Source: Acidicapsa dinghuensis (GTDB taxonomy: Bacteria > Acidobacteriota > Terriglobia > Terriglobales > Acidobacteriaceae). Taken from it: a DNA stretch of 64,000 nucleotides. The position numbers were made by a program, and so were the translations under genes. Numbering within the stretch: position 1 is the stretch's first letter; each line of letters starts with the position of its first letter. Under the pieces are notes generated by a model that ran no database searches, had not been told where the DNA came from, and was given only the letters and a program-made list of their open reading frames with translations. Of the stretch, positions 1 through 8,842 are shown piece after piece. The stretch covers positions 285,556 to 349,555 of the forward strand of contig NZ_JAGSYH010000006.1 of NCBI RefSeq assembly GCF_025685685.1, read 5' to 3'.

Positions 1-1363
1 CAACATCAAGCTGCCATCGCTGCGCCAGCGTTGCCAGCACCAGCACACCTTCCATCCATGCGAACGATTCACCGATGCACTGCCTGCCCCCGCCCCCAAA
101 AGGGAAGTAAGCAAACCGCGGCCGCTGCGCCTTCGCCTCCGGCGTAAACCGCTCCGTACGAAACTCCAGCGGCTCGTCGTAAAACCGCTGATCCCGATGC
201 ACAATGTACTGGCTGAAGAAGAGAAACGTCCCCTTGGGAAAGTGATACGGTCCAATCTCCACATCGCATATTGCCTGTCGTCCCATGGCCCATGCCGGCG
301 GATACAGCCGCATCGCCTCGGCAAACACCATCTCCGTATACGTCAGCTTCGCAACGTCGTCCAGCGTCGGCAGCCGGCCGCCCAGCACACGCCGCAGCTC
401 CGCAATGAGCTCTGCTTCCACTTCAGGATTTTGCCCCAGCAGCAACCACGTCCACGCCAGCGCATTCGCTACCGTCTCGTAGCCCGCGAGAAAAATCGTC
501 ATCACTTCATCGCGCAGTTCCAGGTCAGATAAGCCACCACTACGTGCTTCTTCATCACGTGCCGCGATCAGCATCGACAGCAGATCGGTTCGCGCCGATT
601 CCGCTTCGCGTCCCACTCGCACCATCTCCTCTCGTTTGCGGGCGATCATGCGGTCTACTACAGAATCGAGCCGATCTTTCGACCTCTGAAATCTCTTGAG
701 CACTGGAATCGGCACACGCCACCGCAGCAGATCCTCCGCGCGAGGCATCGCAATCAGGTCGTTGTAAATATCCATCACCGCATTGGCTTCGTCGTTGATC
801 GCGTGAATCTCCTCTGTCACTTCGGTGTCGAAGAGCGTGCGGGCGGTAATACGCAGCGCCAGCCGCATCATTTCGGCAGCAACATCCATCTGCTTGCCAG
901 GCTTCCATTCATCCGCCATTGCCGCTGCATATTCCACGATGGTCGAGGCATATGCCTGAATGCGTTGCCGATGAAACGCCGGTGCCGCAATTCGTCGATG
1001 GCGCTTGTGTACCTCGCCGTCCGCGGTAATCAGCCCATCGCCCAGCAGAATCTTCATGCGCTTCTGCGTGCGCTCTTTAATGAAGCACTGCGCCTTGTCG
1101 ACCAGCACTTCACGAATGTCCGATGGATCGTTGAGCAGCACAATGTGATGCCACAGCAGCCGGTAATGCGCCGCGCGTCCATAGCGCTGCAGATACTCGA
1201 AGAGCAGTATCGGGTTTGTGCGATCGAAAAAGCTGCGCCCGGTATACAGCGGCAGATTCAATCGCAATCCAGGCGGAAAGCGATATTTCCCTTTGTGAAT
1301 GATTGGGTCGGAAGCTACGGCAGCTTCTCCATTTACGCGGACGTTTTGTGCTGTGACTGCCAT
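1..1363 (-). CDS. Cytochrome P450 (C-terminal end outside window)
   Basis: Heme-thiolate monooxygenase; substrate cannot be told from sequence. Reading on the minus strand from ATG at 1363 gives 454 residues before the window edge, close to full family length, so only a few C-terminal residues are missing. Visible signatures: I-helix oxygen-activation motif AGYETV (about residues 293-298), K-helix ExxR as EAMR (349-352), and the heme loop FPFGGGGRQCIGE with the Cys ligand at about 429. There is no N-terminal membrane anchor, so it is a soluble bacterial type needing separate redox partners, none of which is in the window. The start overlaps the 3' end of tmk by 31 bp, suggesting co-transcription. 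Confidence 0.95.
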   Translation of the reverse strand, partial: MAVTAQNVRVNGEAAVASDPIIHKGKYRFPPGLRLNLPLYTGRSFFDRTNPILLFEYLQRYGRAAHYRLLWHHIVLLNDPSDIREVLVDKAQCFIKERTQKRMKILLGDGLITADGEVHKRHRRIAAPAFHRQRIQAYASTIVEYAAAMADEWKPGKQMDVAAEMMRLALRITARTLFDTEVTEEIHAINDEANAVMDIYNDLIAMPRAEDLLRWRVPIPVLKRFQRSKDRLDSVVDRMIARKREEMVRVGREAESARTDLLSMLIAARDEEARSGGLSDLELRDEVMTIFLAGYETVANALAWTWLLLGQNPEVEAELIAELRRVLGGRLPTLDDVAKLTYTEMVFAEAMRLYPPAWAMGRQAICDVEIGPYHFPKGTFLFFSQYIVHRDQRFYDEPLEFRTERFTPEAKAQRPRFAYFPFGGGGRQCIGESFAWMEGVLVLATLAQRWQLDV

Positions 1364-2037
1364 GCTTCGAGCCGAGCCGATACTGCAGTTATAACCCGCT
1401 CATGCACCGCCTCGATATCGAGATCGCCATCAACTACAATCACACGCAAGGGCTCCCGCACAGCAATCTCCTCATACTTTGCATGCACCCGCTCAAAGAA
1501 AGCGTCCTGTTCGCGCTCGAACCGGCTCTCATCCGTACCCGTCTTGGCGGTGTGTTTGTCATTGCGCCGTCGTGCCCGCTTGAGCGATGCCGCAAGATCG
1601 GGTAACAGCAGCAGCGTGAGATCCGGTATCAAATCACCGCAGATCAGCCGGTGCAACTCCAGCACCAGATCCGATCCCAGCTCACGCCCACCGCCCTGAT
1701 ACGCCTCCGTTGAATCGGTAAACCGGTCACAGACCACAACCTTGCCTGCTTCAAGCGCCGGTTCAATCACTTCACGGATCGCCTGTGCGCGGTCGGCAAA
1801 CATCATCGCGAGCTCTGCCCGCGGCGCAAGACCCACCGATTTCGAATCCAGCAGCAGCTTGCGAATGCGATCACCCGTCTCGGTCCCGCCGGGCTGCCGG
1901 GTCACCACGAACTCCACGCCTCGCTGCTCCAGCCACGCACTCAGCTTGCGGATCTGCGTCGTCTTTCCCGATCCATCCAGCCCCTCAAACGTGACAAACA
2001 ACCCGCGTTTCTGCCCAGCCAAACCGTCCACAGCCAT
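1333..2037 (-). CDS. tmk: Thymidylate kinase (dTMP kinase)
   Basis: Phosphorylates dTMP to dTDP with ATP in dTTP synthesis. 234 residues, a little longer than typical (about 205-215) because of a short N-terminal lead. P-loop GLDGSGKT near residues 19-26, the DR(F/Y) catalytic motif in CDRFTDSTEAYQGGGR, the TRQPGGT dTMP-binding segment, and a LID with clustered Arg (RARRR) are all present. It is followed on the same strand by the P450 with overlapping ends. No strong ribosome-binding site is seen before the ATG at 2037. The reading frame is intact and motif-complete. Confidence 0.95.
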   Translation of the reverse strand: MAVDGLAGQKRGLFVTFEGLDGSGKTTQIRKLSAWLEQRGVEFVVTRQPGGTETGDRIRKLLLDSKSVGLAPRAELAMMFADRAQAIREVIEPALEAGKVVVCDRFTDSTEAYQGGGRELGSDLVLELHRLICGDLIPDLTLLLLPDLAASLKRARRRNDKHTAKTGTDESRFEREQDAFFERVHAKYEEIAVREPLRVIVVDGDLDIEAVHERVITAVSARLEAWQSQHKTSA

Positions 2038-2160
2038 TGCTGGAGTCTACCATCCGGTCCTTATCTTCAAGCTCAGACCAGAAGCGTGAAACGTTACAGC
2101 AATTTGACAAACTATCCCTCAGTCAAGGCAAAATCCTTGGGTTCGTCAGGAGTATCTGTA

Positions 2161-3093
2161 GTGAACAAACAACCCTCCCCCATCCTTTTCTCAGCGATGT
2201 TCGTTTTCGCATCTGCTTTCACAGTCCACAACGCACGGGCTCAAAACCTCACCCTGGAAGGTCAGACCGGCGGCTTCATCACGCCCACCGCCTATGTCGT
2301 CCAGTCCAATAAGGGACAAGTCTTCTCTCATCCCGCCGTCGGTTTCCACTACGTACACGCTGGCAGCGTCATCGGCGACATCATGACTGGCAGCGTCACC
2401 GAGGGCATCGCCAACCGTGTCGAGTTCGGTTACACCCGCAGCGCTCACACCAACGGAGATAACCCCTATTTCAGCAGCCTCTGGGAATACCCCGGCATGA
2501 ACGTCTTCCACGGTAAAGCCGTCGTGCTCAAGGAAGACGCCTTCGGCAGTAACTGGACGCCCGGCGTCGCCGCTGGCTTCGTCGTCCGCACCGGAGACCA
2601 CTTCGTTTCAGGCTCCATTGCAGACACCAGTTACACCAACGGCGATATCTACGTTGCCGTCACCAAGACGGCTCTGAATATCCGTCCGCCACTGCTCGTC
2701 AACATCGGCTGGAAGGCGACCAACGCCTCCATTTACGGTATCGGCGGCCAGGCCACACGCTTCGGAGGCCGCTTCTTCGGCGGCGTCGGCATCCCGCTGC
2801 CCGGCCCATGGCATACCGCCATTGTTCCCGCCGCTGGATTCACGCAGGAGCCTTACCACGTCAAGAATCTCGCCGCAGTCGTTCCCGGCGGAGGAAACAT
2901 CCCCACCACGCTGGACTACGCAGTCCGCATCACCCAGCGTGAGAACCCGCGCTTCTCCTTCGATATTGGCGCGGGCCAGGTAGCAGGCCAGATCGGCTAC
3001 ACCGAATTGCCCACACCGGCGGGTCTTGCGATCGTGCCGGTCAATCTAGAAGCCCGCGATGTCTTCGGCATTGGACTCAGCTACAAGTTCTAG
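2161..3093 (+). CDS. Putative outer-membrane beta-barrel protein, unknown function
   Basis: About 310 residues from a GTG start at 2161, chosen because AGGAG lies eight bases upstream and the product then begins directly with a signal peptide ending near ARAQ. An in-frame ATG at 2086 would add 25 non-hydrophobic residues. The mature part is rich in Gly, Thr and aromatic residues in alternating patterns and ends in Tyr-Lys-Phe, the terminal aromatic typical of outer-membrane barrels. No catalytic motif is recognised. A TTGACA hexamer at 2103-2108 may be part of its promoter. Function unknown; outer-membrane location is inferred from the signal peptide and the C-terminal Phe. Confidence 0.7.
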   Translation: MNKQPSPILFSAMFVFASAFTVHNARAQNLTLEGQTGGFITPTAYVVQSNKGQVFSHPAVGFHYVHAGSVIGDIMTGSVTEGIANRVEFGYTRSAHTNGDNPYFSSLWEYPGMNVFHGKAVVLKEDAFGSNWTPGVAAGFVVRTGDHFVSGSIADTSYTNGDIYVAVTKTALNIRPPLLVNIGWKATNASIYGIGGQATRFGGRFFGGVGIPLPGPWHTAIVPAAGFTQEPYHVKNLAAVVPGGGNIPTTLDYAVRITQRENPRFSFDIGAGQVAGQIGYTELPTPAGLAIVPVNLEARDVFGIGLSYKF

Positions 3094-3417
3094 TGCGGAT
3101 CGGCAGGCATCATATGTAGTGCTCGCGCAAACATGTGTTCGCGAGATGCACGTCATGCCTGTCTTCGACTGTTGCATCTTCCGGATCAAAAGCTCACCAT
3201 CACGCGATGGACCATAGATCAAGTCATCGATCGAGCATAGTACAACCTGTATCCTGACATAGCGGCCTATGCGCCTGTCCCAACGTAATCCGTCAAGTTG
3301 AAACTTTTCCCCAGGTTGCAACATCCTACTCGACGGTCTTCGCAATCATTAGATCCGAAAACCTCACGCAAATGCGCCCTGCAGGGCCCTTGTCCTCAAT
3401 CCGATATGGAGAACTCA
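3094..3417. other. Intergenic region, no gene seen
   Basis: A 324-base gap. It holds one inverted repeat, CTCGCG...CGCGAG around 3122-3145, with no T-run, and no convincing coding frame. The reading frame of the downstream oxidoreductase stays open through part of it, but the good ribosome-binding site places the start at 3418. Confidence 0.5.
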
Positions 3418-4893
3418 ATGTCAGCATCCGCTAGCAATACCGCTTCGTCCTCTCACACTATTGAAGACTATGATCTCGTCGTTCTCGGCTGCGGCGAAGG
3501 CACCAAATACCTGGCCTGGACGCTCGCGCGTCAGGGCAAACGCGTCGCTGTTATTGAGCGCAAGTGGATCGGCGGAGCCTGCCCCAACATGGCCTGTCTG
3601 CCGAGCAAGAACATCATCCACAGCGCCAAAGTCGCCTCATATTTCCGCCGTGGTAATGAATTCGGCATGCATCTGGAGGCAGAGGACGATGTAGTCGGCG
3701 CGGAATTGCGAGTCGACATGCGCACGGTTCAGGGTCGTAAACGCCGCATGGTCGAGGGACTGGTGCAGATGCACCTCGACAACTTCAGCTCGAGTGGAGC
3801 GGAACTCATCATGGGGACAGGCACCTTCATCGCCCCACGCACCATTCGCGTCGATCTAAACGAGGGCGGAACGCGGATCTTGCGCGGCACAGATGTGGTG
3901 ATCGGAACTGGCACGCGCGCATCGATTCCTGACGTAGAAGGTTTGGCAGCAGCGCGTCCACTCACGCACATCGAGGCTCTCGATCTCGACGAGCTTCCAG
4001 AACACCTCATCATTCTTGGCGCCGGATACATTGGTCTGGAACTGGCCCAAGCCATGCGGCGGCTTGGCAGTGAAGTCACCCTTATCGAACGATTCGCGCG
4101 GCTACTGCCTTCCGTTGATGAAGACGTCTCCGCCGGAATCGCAGAGCTTTTTTCGGAAGAAAAGATCGCCGTCCTGACCGACGCCTACCCACTCAGCGTA
4201 AGCGGAGAATCCGGCAAGTCGGTCACGGTCGAAGTCTGCGCATATGAACGGGAGAAAGGCGTCGATCACATATTCAAGCTTGAAGGAACTCATATCCTGG
4301 TTGCTGCCGGACGCGCACCAAACACCAACGGTCTTGGCCTTGACTTAGCAGGCGTGGAACTATCCGGCGGCTATGTCCGCGTCAACGAGCGGCTTGAAAC
4401 CACTGCGCCGCACACCTGGGCCATCGGCGATGTTGCTGGCAGTCCCAAGTTCACCCACATCAGCTTTGACGACTTTCGCATAGTCCGCGACAACATCGCT
4501 GGAGGCAATCGCGTCACGACTGGACGCCAGGTTCCATCGTGTCTCTTCACCGATCCCGAGCTTGCCTCCATCGGTCTAACCGAATCAGAAGCGAAGCGAA
4601 ACGGTATTCCGTATCGTCTGGCAAAGATTCCGATGGCCGCCGATCTTCGTACCCGCACGCTCTCCGAAACGCGGGGCTTTCTCAAGGCGCTCGTCGAAGC
4701 TGACGGCGACCGCATTCTCGGCTTCACCGGCTTCGGTGTCGGTGCCGGAGAAATCATGGCAGCGGTACAAGTAGCCATGCTCGGCAATCTTCCATACACC
4801 GCCCTGCGCGACGCCATAATCACCCACCCCACGCTTTGCGAAGGCCTGGTCGCGCTCTTTTCCAAAGTTCCGCCCATCGGCAAAAATGGATAA
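3418..4893 (+). CDS. FAD-dependent pyridine nucleotide-disulfide oxidoreductase (mercuric reductase/LPD-like)
   Basis: 491 residues from ATG 3418, which has GGAG seven bases upstream; the frame is open back to 3298 but that lead is not protein-like. Visible: N-terminal FAD-binding GxGxxG variant (LGCGEGTKYLA), a redox-active Cys pair in GGACPNMACLPSK (C-x4-C), a second Rossmann motif for NAD(P)H (GAGYIGLELA), the flavin motif ending in AIGDV, and the C-terminal dimer-interface HPTLCE that supplies the base His-Glu. This is the glutathione reductase/lipoamide dehydrogenase/MerA superfamily. There is no N-terminal HMA domain or C-terminal vicinal Cys pair, so mercury reduction is unlikely. The next gene, a protoglobin, starts two bases downstream, which implies translational coupling and a redox link to a heme protein. 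Confidence 0.9.
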   Translation: MSASASNTASSSHTIEDYDLVVLGCGEGTKYLAWTLARQGKRVAVIERKWIGGACPNMACLPSKNIIHSAKVASYFRRGNEFGMHLEAEDDVVGAELRVDMRTVQGRKRRMVEGLVQMHLDNFSSSGAELIMGTGTFIAPRTIRVDLNEGGTRILRGTDVVIGTGTRASIPDVEGLAAARPLTHIEALDLDELPEHLIILGAGYIGLELAQAMRRLGSEVTLIERFARLLPSVDEDVSAGIAELFSEEKIAVLTDAYPLSVSGESGKSVTVEVCAYEREKGVDHIFKLEGTHILVAAGRAPNTNGLGLDLAGVELSGGYVRVNERLETTAPHTWAIGDVAGSPKFTHISFDDFRIVRDNIAGGNRVTTGRQVPSCLFTDPELASIGLTESEAKRNGIPYRLAKIPMAADLRTRTLSETRGFLKALVEADGDRILGFTGFGVGAGEIMAAVQVAMLGNLPYTALRDAIITHPTLCEGLVALFSKVPPIGKNG

Positions 4894-4895
4894 GC

Positions 4896-5507
4896 ATGGA
4901 GAACGGAGAGCACGACATTCACGGATATGACTACGGCAAAGCCGGCGTTCCGTCGTCGCCAGTAACACTTGAAGAGCTGCAACACTTCAAGATCAGCGCA
5001 GGCTTCACCGACGATACGGAGCGGTATCTGCGTATGGCGGGCGTAGTGCTCGCTCCGCAGGCTCCTGCCATCGTGCAGAAGTGGCGCAGCGGCATCATCG
5101 CCGGCATCCCACATCTTGCGCGCCACTCACGTGCAGTCAATGGCGATCCACGGCCCGGTTATCTTGCGGCCACTAACCTCCGCTTCGTGCAGTGGATTGA
5201 AGACACCTGCCTCCGTACATACGATCAGTCGTGGCTCAATTACCAGCATGAGATAGCCCTTCGCCACACCAGCCTCAAAAAGAATCAGACCGACGGAGTC
5301 GAATCCACTCCATTCGTTCCGCTTCATGACGCTGTCGCCTTCGTCGCCGTCATGAACCAGACCATCCGTCCTTATCTGGCCACACAGGGGCACAGCGAGG
5401 CCGAAGTCGAAGCGATGCATGCAGCCTGGTGCGCCTCGCTGCAACTGCAGGTGGCCCTCTGGCTGCGCAGCTACGCAACGCTAGCCAATCCCACCCCGGA
5501 GTTGTGA
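4896..5507 (+). CDS. Protoglobin-domain heme protein
   Basis: 203 residues, starting two bases after the oxidoreductase stop. The segment YQHEIALRHT (about residue 112 onward) matches the conserved F-helix region of protoglobins and globin-coupled sensors, including the candidate proximal His. The protein is a stand-alone globin: length fits one protoglobin domain (about 190-195 aa) and no transducer domain is attached. Known family members bind O2, CO or NO. Close coupling to a flavin disulfide reductase upstream and an MDR reductase downstream suggests a redox or gas-response operon, which is inference. Confidence 0.85.
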   Translation: MENGEHDIHGYDYGKAGVPSSPVTLEELQHFKISAGFTDDTERYLRMAGVVLAPQAPAIVQKWRSGIIAGIPHLARHSRAVNGDPRPGYLAATNLRFVQWIEDTCLRTYDQSWLNYQHEIALRHTSLKKNQTDGVESTPFVPLHDAVAFVAVMNQTIRPYLATQGHSEAEVEAMHAAWCASLQLQVALWLRSYATLANPTPEL

Positions 5508-5559
5508 AGACCCGGAAGTAGTGAAGACACGCCGCATCCACCATCCAATGGAGCATCCG

Positions 5560-6543
5560 ATGCAAACACGAGCCTGGATCATCGAAGAGTCAAACGGTCC
5601 ATTCCGAGAAACCGAAATAGCTCTCCCCACTCCCACAGCAGATCAGGTTCTGGTCCGCATCGAGGCCAGCGGTGTCAATCCGCTCGATACTAAGATCCGC
5701 GCAGGCAACGCCGGCCACGCACAGCAACCACTGCCCGCAGTTCTAGGTCTCGATATGGCGGGCACCGTCGTTGAAACAGGCTCCGCCGTTACTGCCTTCA
5801 AACCCGGCGATGAAGTCTTCGGCATGGTTGGCGGCGTCGGCGGTCATCAGGGCACCCTTGCAGAGCACATCCTCGCCGACGCAGCTCTTCTCGCCCACAA
5901 ACCCAGGTCGCTTTCCATGCGTGAAGCAGCCGCACTGCCATTAGTCACCATCACCGCGTGGGAAGGCCTCGTCGATCGCGCCAGGGTCGGCTCCGGCCAA
6001 TCTGTTCTCATCCATGCTGGAGCAGGCGGGGTCGGCCATGTCGGCGTCCAGATCGCACGCGCATTCGGTGCAAAGGTCTTCGCTACCGTCTCTGCGAACA
6101 AGAAACATGTCGTGGAATCGTACGGCGCTACGCCGATCGATTACCGCGCGCTGACAGTCGAGCAGTATATCGCCGAACACACCGCAGGTGATGGCTTCGA
6201 CATCGTCTACGACACCGTCGGCGGCTCAACGCTCGACGCATCATTCCTCGCCGTCAGGCGTTACACCGGCCATGCGCTCAGCTGCCTCGGCTGGGGAACT
6301 CATGCGCTCGCTCCACTCTCTTTTCGAGGCGCAACGTACTCCGGCGTCTTCACGCTTATGCCGCTATTGACTGGATTTGGCCGCGCTCATCACGGAGAGA
6401 TACTCGCCAGATGCGCAAGCATGGCCGATGCTGGCAGGCTTCACCCCTTGCTCAATCAGCAGCGTTTCACCACTGCAGATATTGCTGCCGCACATGCCGC
6501 CGTGGAAGCAGGCTCGCTGGGAAAAGTTGTCGTAGAGATTTAG
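5560..6543 (+). CDS. Zinc-independent MDR-family quinone reductase / alcohol dehydrogenase-like
   Basis: 327 residues from ATG 5560, chosen for the GGAG six bases upstream; in-frame GTG 5521 and ATG 5548 are alternatives. GroES-like N-terminal domain with GVNPLDTKIR (substrate side) and LGLDMAGTV, then a Rossmann NADPH-binding motif AGAGGVGHVGVQIA. The structural and catalytic zinc-binding cysteines of classical alcohol dehydrogenases are absent, as in quinone oxidoreductases and crotonyl-CoA-type MDRs. It lies 52 bases after the protoglobin on the same strand and may be the third gene of that operon. Its 3' end overlaps the convergent LacI gene by four bases. Confidence 0.85.
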   Translation: MQTRAWIIEESNGPFRETEIALPTPTADQVLVRIEASGVNPLDTKIRAGNAGHAQQPLPAVLGLDMAGTVVETGSAVTAFKPGDEVFGMVGGVGGHQGTLAEHILADAALLAHKPRSLSMREAAALPLVTITAWEGLVDRARVGSGQSVLIHAGAGGVGHVGVQIARAFGAKVFATVSANKKHVVESYGATPIDYRALTVEQYIAEHTAGDGFDIVYDTVGGSTLDASFLAVRRYTGHALSCLGWGTHALAPLSFRGATYSGVFTLMPLLTGFGRAHHGEILARCASMADAGRLHPLLNQQRFTTADIAAAHAAVEAGSLGKVVVEI

Positions 6544-7640
6544 TCGCGCAGGGAAGTCTTGGATTTTGAGGCAGACTTTTCAGCCGCCGGAGCAGCGGTC
6601 GATCCCCGTACCACCAGGCTTGTCGAAACCAGAAACTCACGCTGAATCATGCTTTCAGCCGACGATGACTTTTCTGCCTGTAAACGCAGTGCGTCGAATG
6701 CGGCCTTTGCCAGCTCATGGCGAGACAGCCGGATCGTCGTCAGCGGCGGTAGCGTGAACTCGGCAAAGTCGATATCGTCGAGCCCGATTACCGACAAGTC
6801 CTCAGGCACGCGCAGATTCGCCATATACGCCGCGCGCAGTACGCCAATCGCCGTCATATCGTTCGAGCAGATCAGCGCCGTTGGCCGTGACGGCAAAGCC
6901 ATCAGCTTTTCAAAACCCGTCACGCCGCCCTTCAGCGTGTGATCGCATTCGATGATCCAGTTCTTGTGCACGCGCAGATCCACCTCATGCATCGTCTGCT
7001 CAAACGCCTCGCGCCGCGTCAGTGCCGAATGCAGCACATGCGGACCGGCAAGAAATCCAATGCGCGTATGCCCCAGTTCCACCAGGTGCCGCACCGCTTC
7101 GTGAATACCCGCCGAGTAATCCAGCAGAATTGTGCTCACCGAAGGGTCGTCGAGGTGAAACTCCGCCAGCACAATCGGCATGTTGTGAATCGCCAGCTGA
7201 TCCAGCACCGGTTCCTCACCGCCAAACGTCAGCACCGCCACGCCCTCAACCTTGCGCTCCAGCATGCGGCGCACACAGTTGGTCAAAAGCTGCGCATCGT
7301 TGTTCGTCGAGCTCACCAGAATCTCGTATCCATGCGCCACCGCGATCTCTTCAAAGCTCGCGATCAACTCAGGAAAGAAGGGATTGGTAATGTTTTCAAC
7401 AATGATGCCAAGAATGCGGCTACGCCCTGAAACCAGGCTCCGCGCATGCGTGTTGGGAAAGTAATTGAGCTGCTCAATCGCCTGCCACACCCGCTGCGCC
7501 AGCTTCTCACTTACGGCAGGCGAGGCATTGATCGTCCGCGAAACCGTCGCAATGGAAACCTTGGCAAGTGCCGCTACGGTTCGAATATCTGGTTTACTGG
7601 CAACTGTGGTCCGGCTTCCTTTACGCTTCACAGCATTCAT
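6540..7640 (-). CDS. LacI-family transcriptional regulator
   Basis: About 366 residues from ATG 7640; an in-frame TTG at 7667 would add nine residues, and neither has a clear ribosome-binding site. N-terminal HTH reads TVAALAKVSIATVSRTIN, followed by the hinge helix (NTHARSLVSGRS) and a periplasmic-binding-like effector domain with the ICSNDMTAIGVLRA segment typical of sugar-responsive members. The nearest sugar-related genes are the GH3 glycosidase and the sugar symporter to the right, so control of carbohydrate use is plausible but unproven. An inverted repeat GCCAATAA-N21-TTATTGGC at 7663-7699 overlaps its upstream region and could be an autoregulatory site. Confidence 0.9.
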   Translation of the reverse strand: MNAVKRKGSRTTVASKPDIRTVAALAKVSIATVSRTINASPAVSEKLAQRVWQAIEQLNYFPNTHARSLVSGRSRILGIIVENITNPFFPELIASFEEIAVAHGYEILVSSTNNDAQLLTNCVRRMLERKVEGVAVLTFGGEEPVLDQLAIHNMPIVLAEFHLDDPSVSTILLDYSAGIHEAVRHLVELGHTRIGFLAGPHVLHSALTRREAFEQTMHEVDLRVHKNWIIECDHTLKGGVTGFEKLMALPSRPTALICSNDMTAIGVLRAAYMANLRVPEDLSVIGLDDIDFAEFTLPPLTTIRLSRHELAKAAFDALRLQAEKSSSAESMIQREFLVSTSLVVRGSTAAPAAEKSASKSKTSLRD

Positions 7641-7662
7641 GGTACTTGGTTTTATAGGCCTC

Positions 7663-7699
7663 GCCAATAAGAAGGATGAATAACCGTACTGTTATTGGC
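7663..7699. promoter_or_regulatory. Inverted repeat upstream of LacI gene (possible operator)
   Basis: Perfect 8-bp arms GCCAATAA and TTATTGGC separated by 21 bases, in the divergent region between the LacI gene and the VWFA protein. The wide spacing is unlike the usual 14-20 bp LacI operator, so binding by LacI is only a suggestion. Confidence 0.3.
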
Positions 7700-7742
7700 T
7701 TTGGTGACAGGATCAGGCCTGTAAACCACCCTTCCGGCGCGG

Positions 7743-8813
7743 ATGACTCCGCCCGGCGTCAACAGTCAAAGCTATCGGAGGATGTACTTGGAGGAGATCC
7801 GCGGCAACGCGCTTGTATTGCTTCGCACAGTGCTGGTTTTCATTGCCGCAGCCGTGTTGCGCGCCCCGATATGGGCGCAAGCCGCTCCCGCGTCGCTGCC
7901 GCTGATTGGTGCGTCCAGCAACCTCGTACTAACGCCGGTACTGGTGCGATCGGCATCAGGAGATATGGTGTCTGGGCTGAGCGCAGGCGATTTTCGAGTT
8001 ACTGACAACGGACAGCCACAAAAGATACAAGCCGACCATGTCGATATGGATCGCGTGGCATTGGTTGTCGTAATGCAGGTAGGCAGCCGCGTTCCCATGC
8101 AGCTTCAGAGCTATCAAACGCTGACTGGGCTTGTCAGTGCGATGTTTGGCTCCTCTATTCCTCATGTAGCTCTCGTGACCTTCGACAGCCATATAGAAGA
8201 AACCTGGAATTTCCCGGATCGTTTCGATGGTCTTAAATATGCTTTCCGAAATCCGGGAAGCGGCGATGCTGGTGCTGCCGTTATAGACGCACTCAACGGT
8301 GCTGCTGGCCTTTTGAAAGCGCAGCCGATAGGTTTGCGACGCGTCATTCTTCTGCTAAGTCAACCACAGGATGAGCATAGCTTGATCACTCCTGCAGCTG
8401 TGGCGCGGCAGCTTGGTGAGAATAATATCACCGTCTACAGCATGGCATTTAAGCCGCGTACATCAAACAGGATTCACAAGCAGAAACGGCCAAAGAAAGA
8501 GAAGATGAGCCCGGCATCTGACGAAGCAACTTATGCCAAGGCTGAGTTCGATCGCATCGTATCGAGATTGCAGACAGACACCTCAGCGGAGTCTGCCGAT
8601 CTTACCGGCGGAGAACACATCTGGCTCGATGATGCAGACCTACTGCAAAACGTGTTAGCGACACTGCGAACCGATTTTGCCAACACCTATCTGCTCAGCT
8701 TTTATCCGGACTCCAGCCAGCCGGGCTTCCACTCAATCCATGTGCAGCTAAAAAAGAAACTGTCCGAAAACACACTGGTAGCACGGCAGGCCTATTGGCG
8801 TGACAGCAATTGA
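7743..8813 (+). CDS. VWFA-related secreted protein (acidobacterial type)
   Basis: 356 residues from ATG 7743, or 343 from ATG 7782; the second places the signal peptide (ending near WAQA) at the N-terminus but has its GGAG too close. The mature part opens with NLVLTPVLVRSASGD and DFRVTDNGQPQ, the lead-in found in acidobacterial VWFA-related proteins, followed by a von Willebrand A-like Rossmann domain (LVVVMQVGSR, VALVTFDS, RRVILLLSQPQDEHS) and the closing ANTYLLSFYPD segment. The canonical MIDAS DxSxS is replaced by MQVGS, so metal binding may be lost. Role unknown; extracytoplasmic by its signal peptide. Confidence 0.85.
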   Translation: MTPPGVNSQSYRRMYLEEIRGNALVLLRTVLVFIAAAVLRAPIWAQAAPASLPLIGASSNLVLTPVLVRSASGDMVSGLSAGDFRVTDNGQPQKIQADHVDMDRVALVVVMQVGSRVPMQLQSYQTLTGLVSAMFGSSIPHVALVTFDSHIEETWNFPDRFDGLKYAFRNPGSGDAGAAVIDALNGAAGLLKAQPIGLRRVILLLSQPQDEHSLITPAAVARQLGENNITVYSMAFKPRTSNRIHKQKRPKKEKMSPASDEATYAKAEFDRIVSRLQTDTSAESADLTGGEHIWLDDADLLQNVLATLRTDFANTYLLSFYPDSSQPGFHSIHVQLKKKLSENTLVARQAYWRDSN

Positions 8814-8842
8814 TTCAAGGCCATTTGAGGCTACAATCGCGT

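Noticed and set aside
803..1699. Long plus-strand open frame
   Set aside because: It runs antisense to the P450 and tmk genes, both of which have full motif sets; the translation has no domain.
3418..4893. Mercuric reductase (merA)
   Set aside because: No N-terminal heavy-metal domain, no C-terminal vicinal Cys pair and no mer genes nearby.
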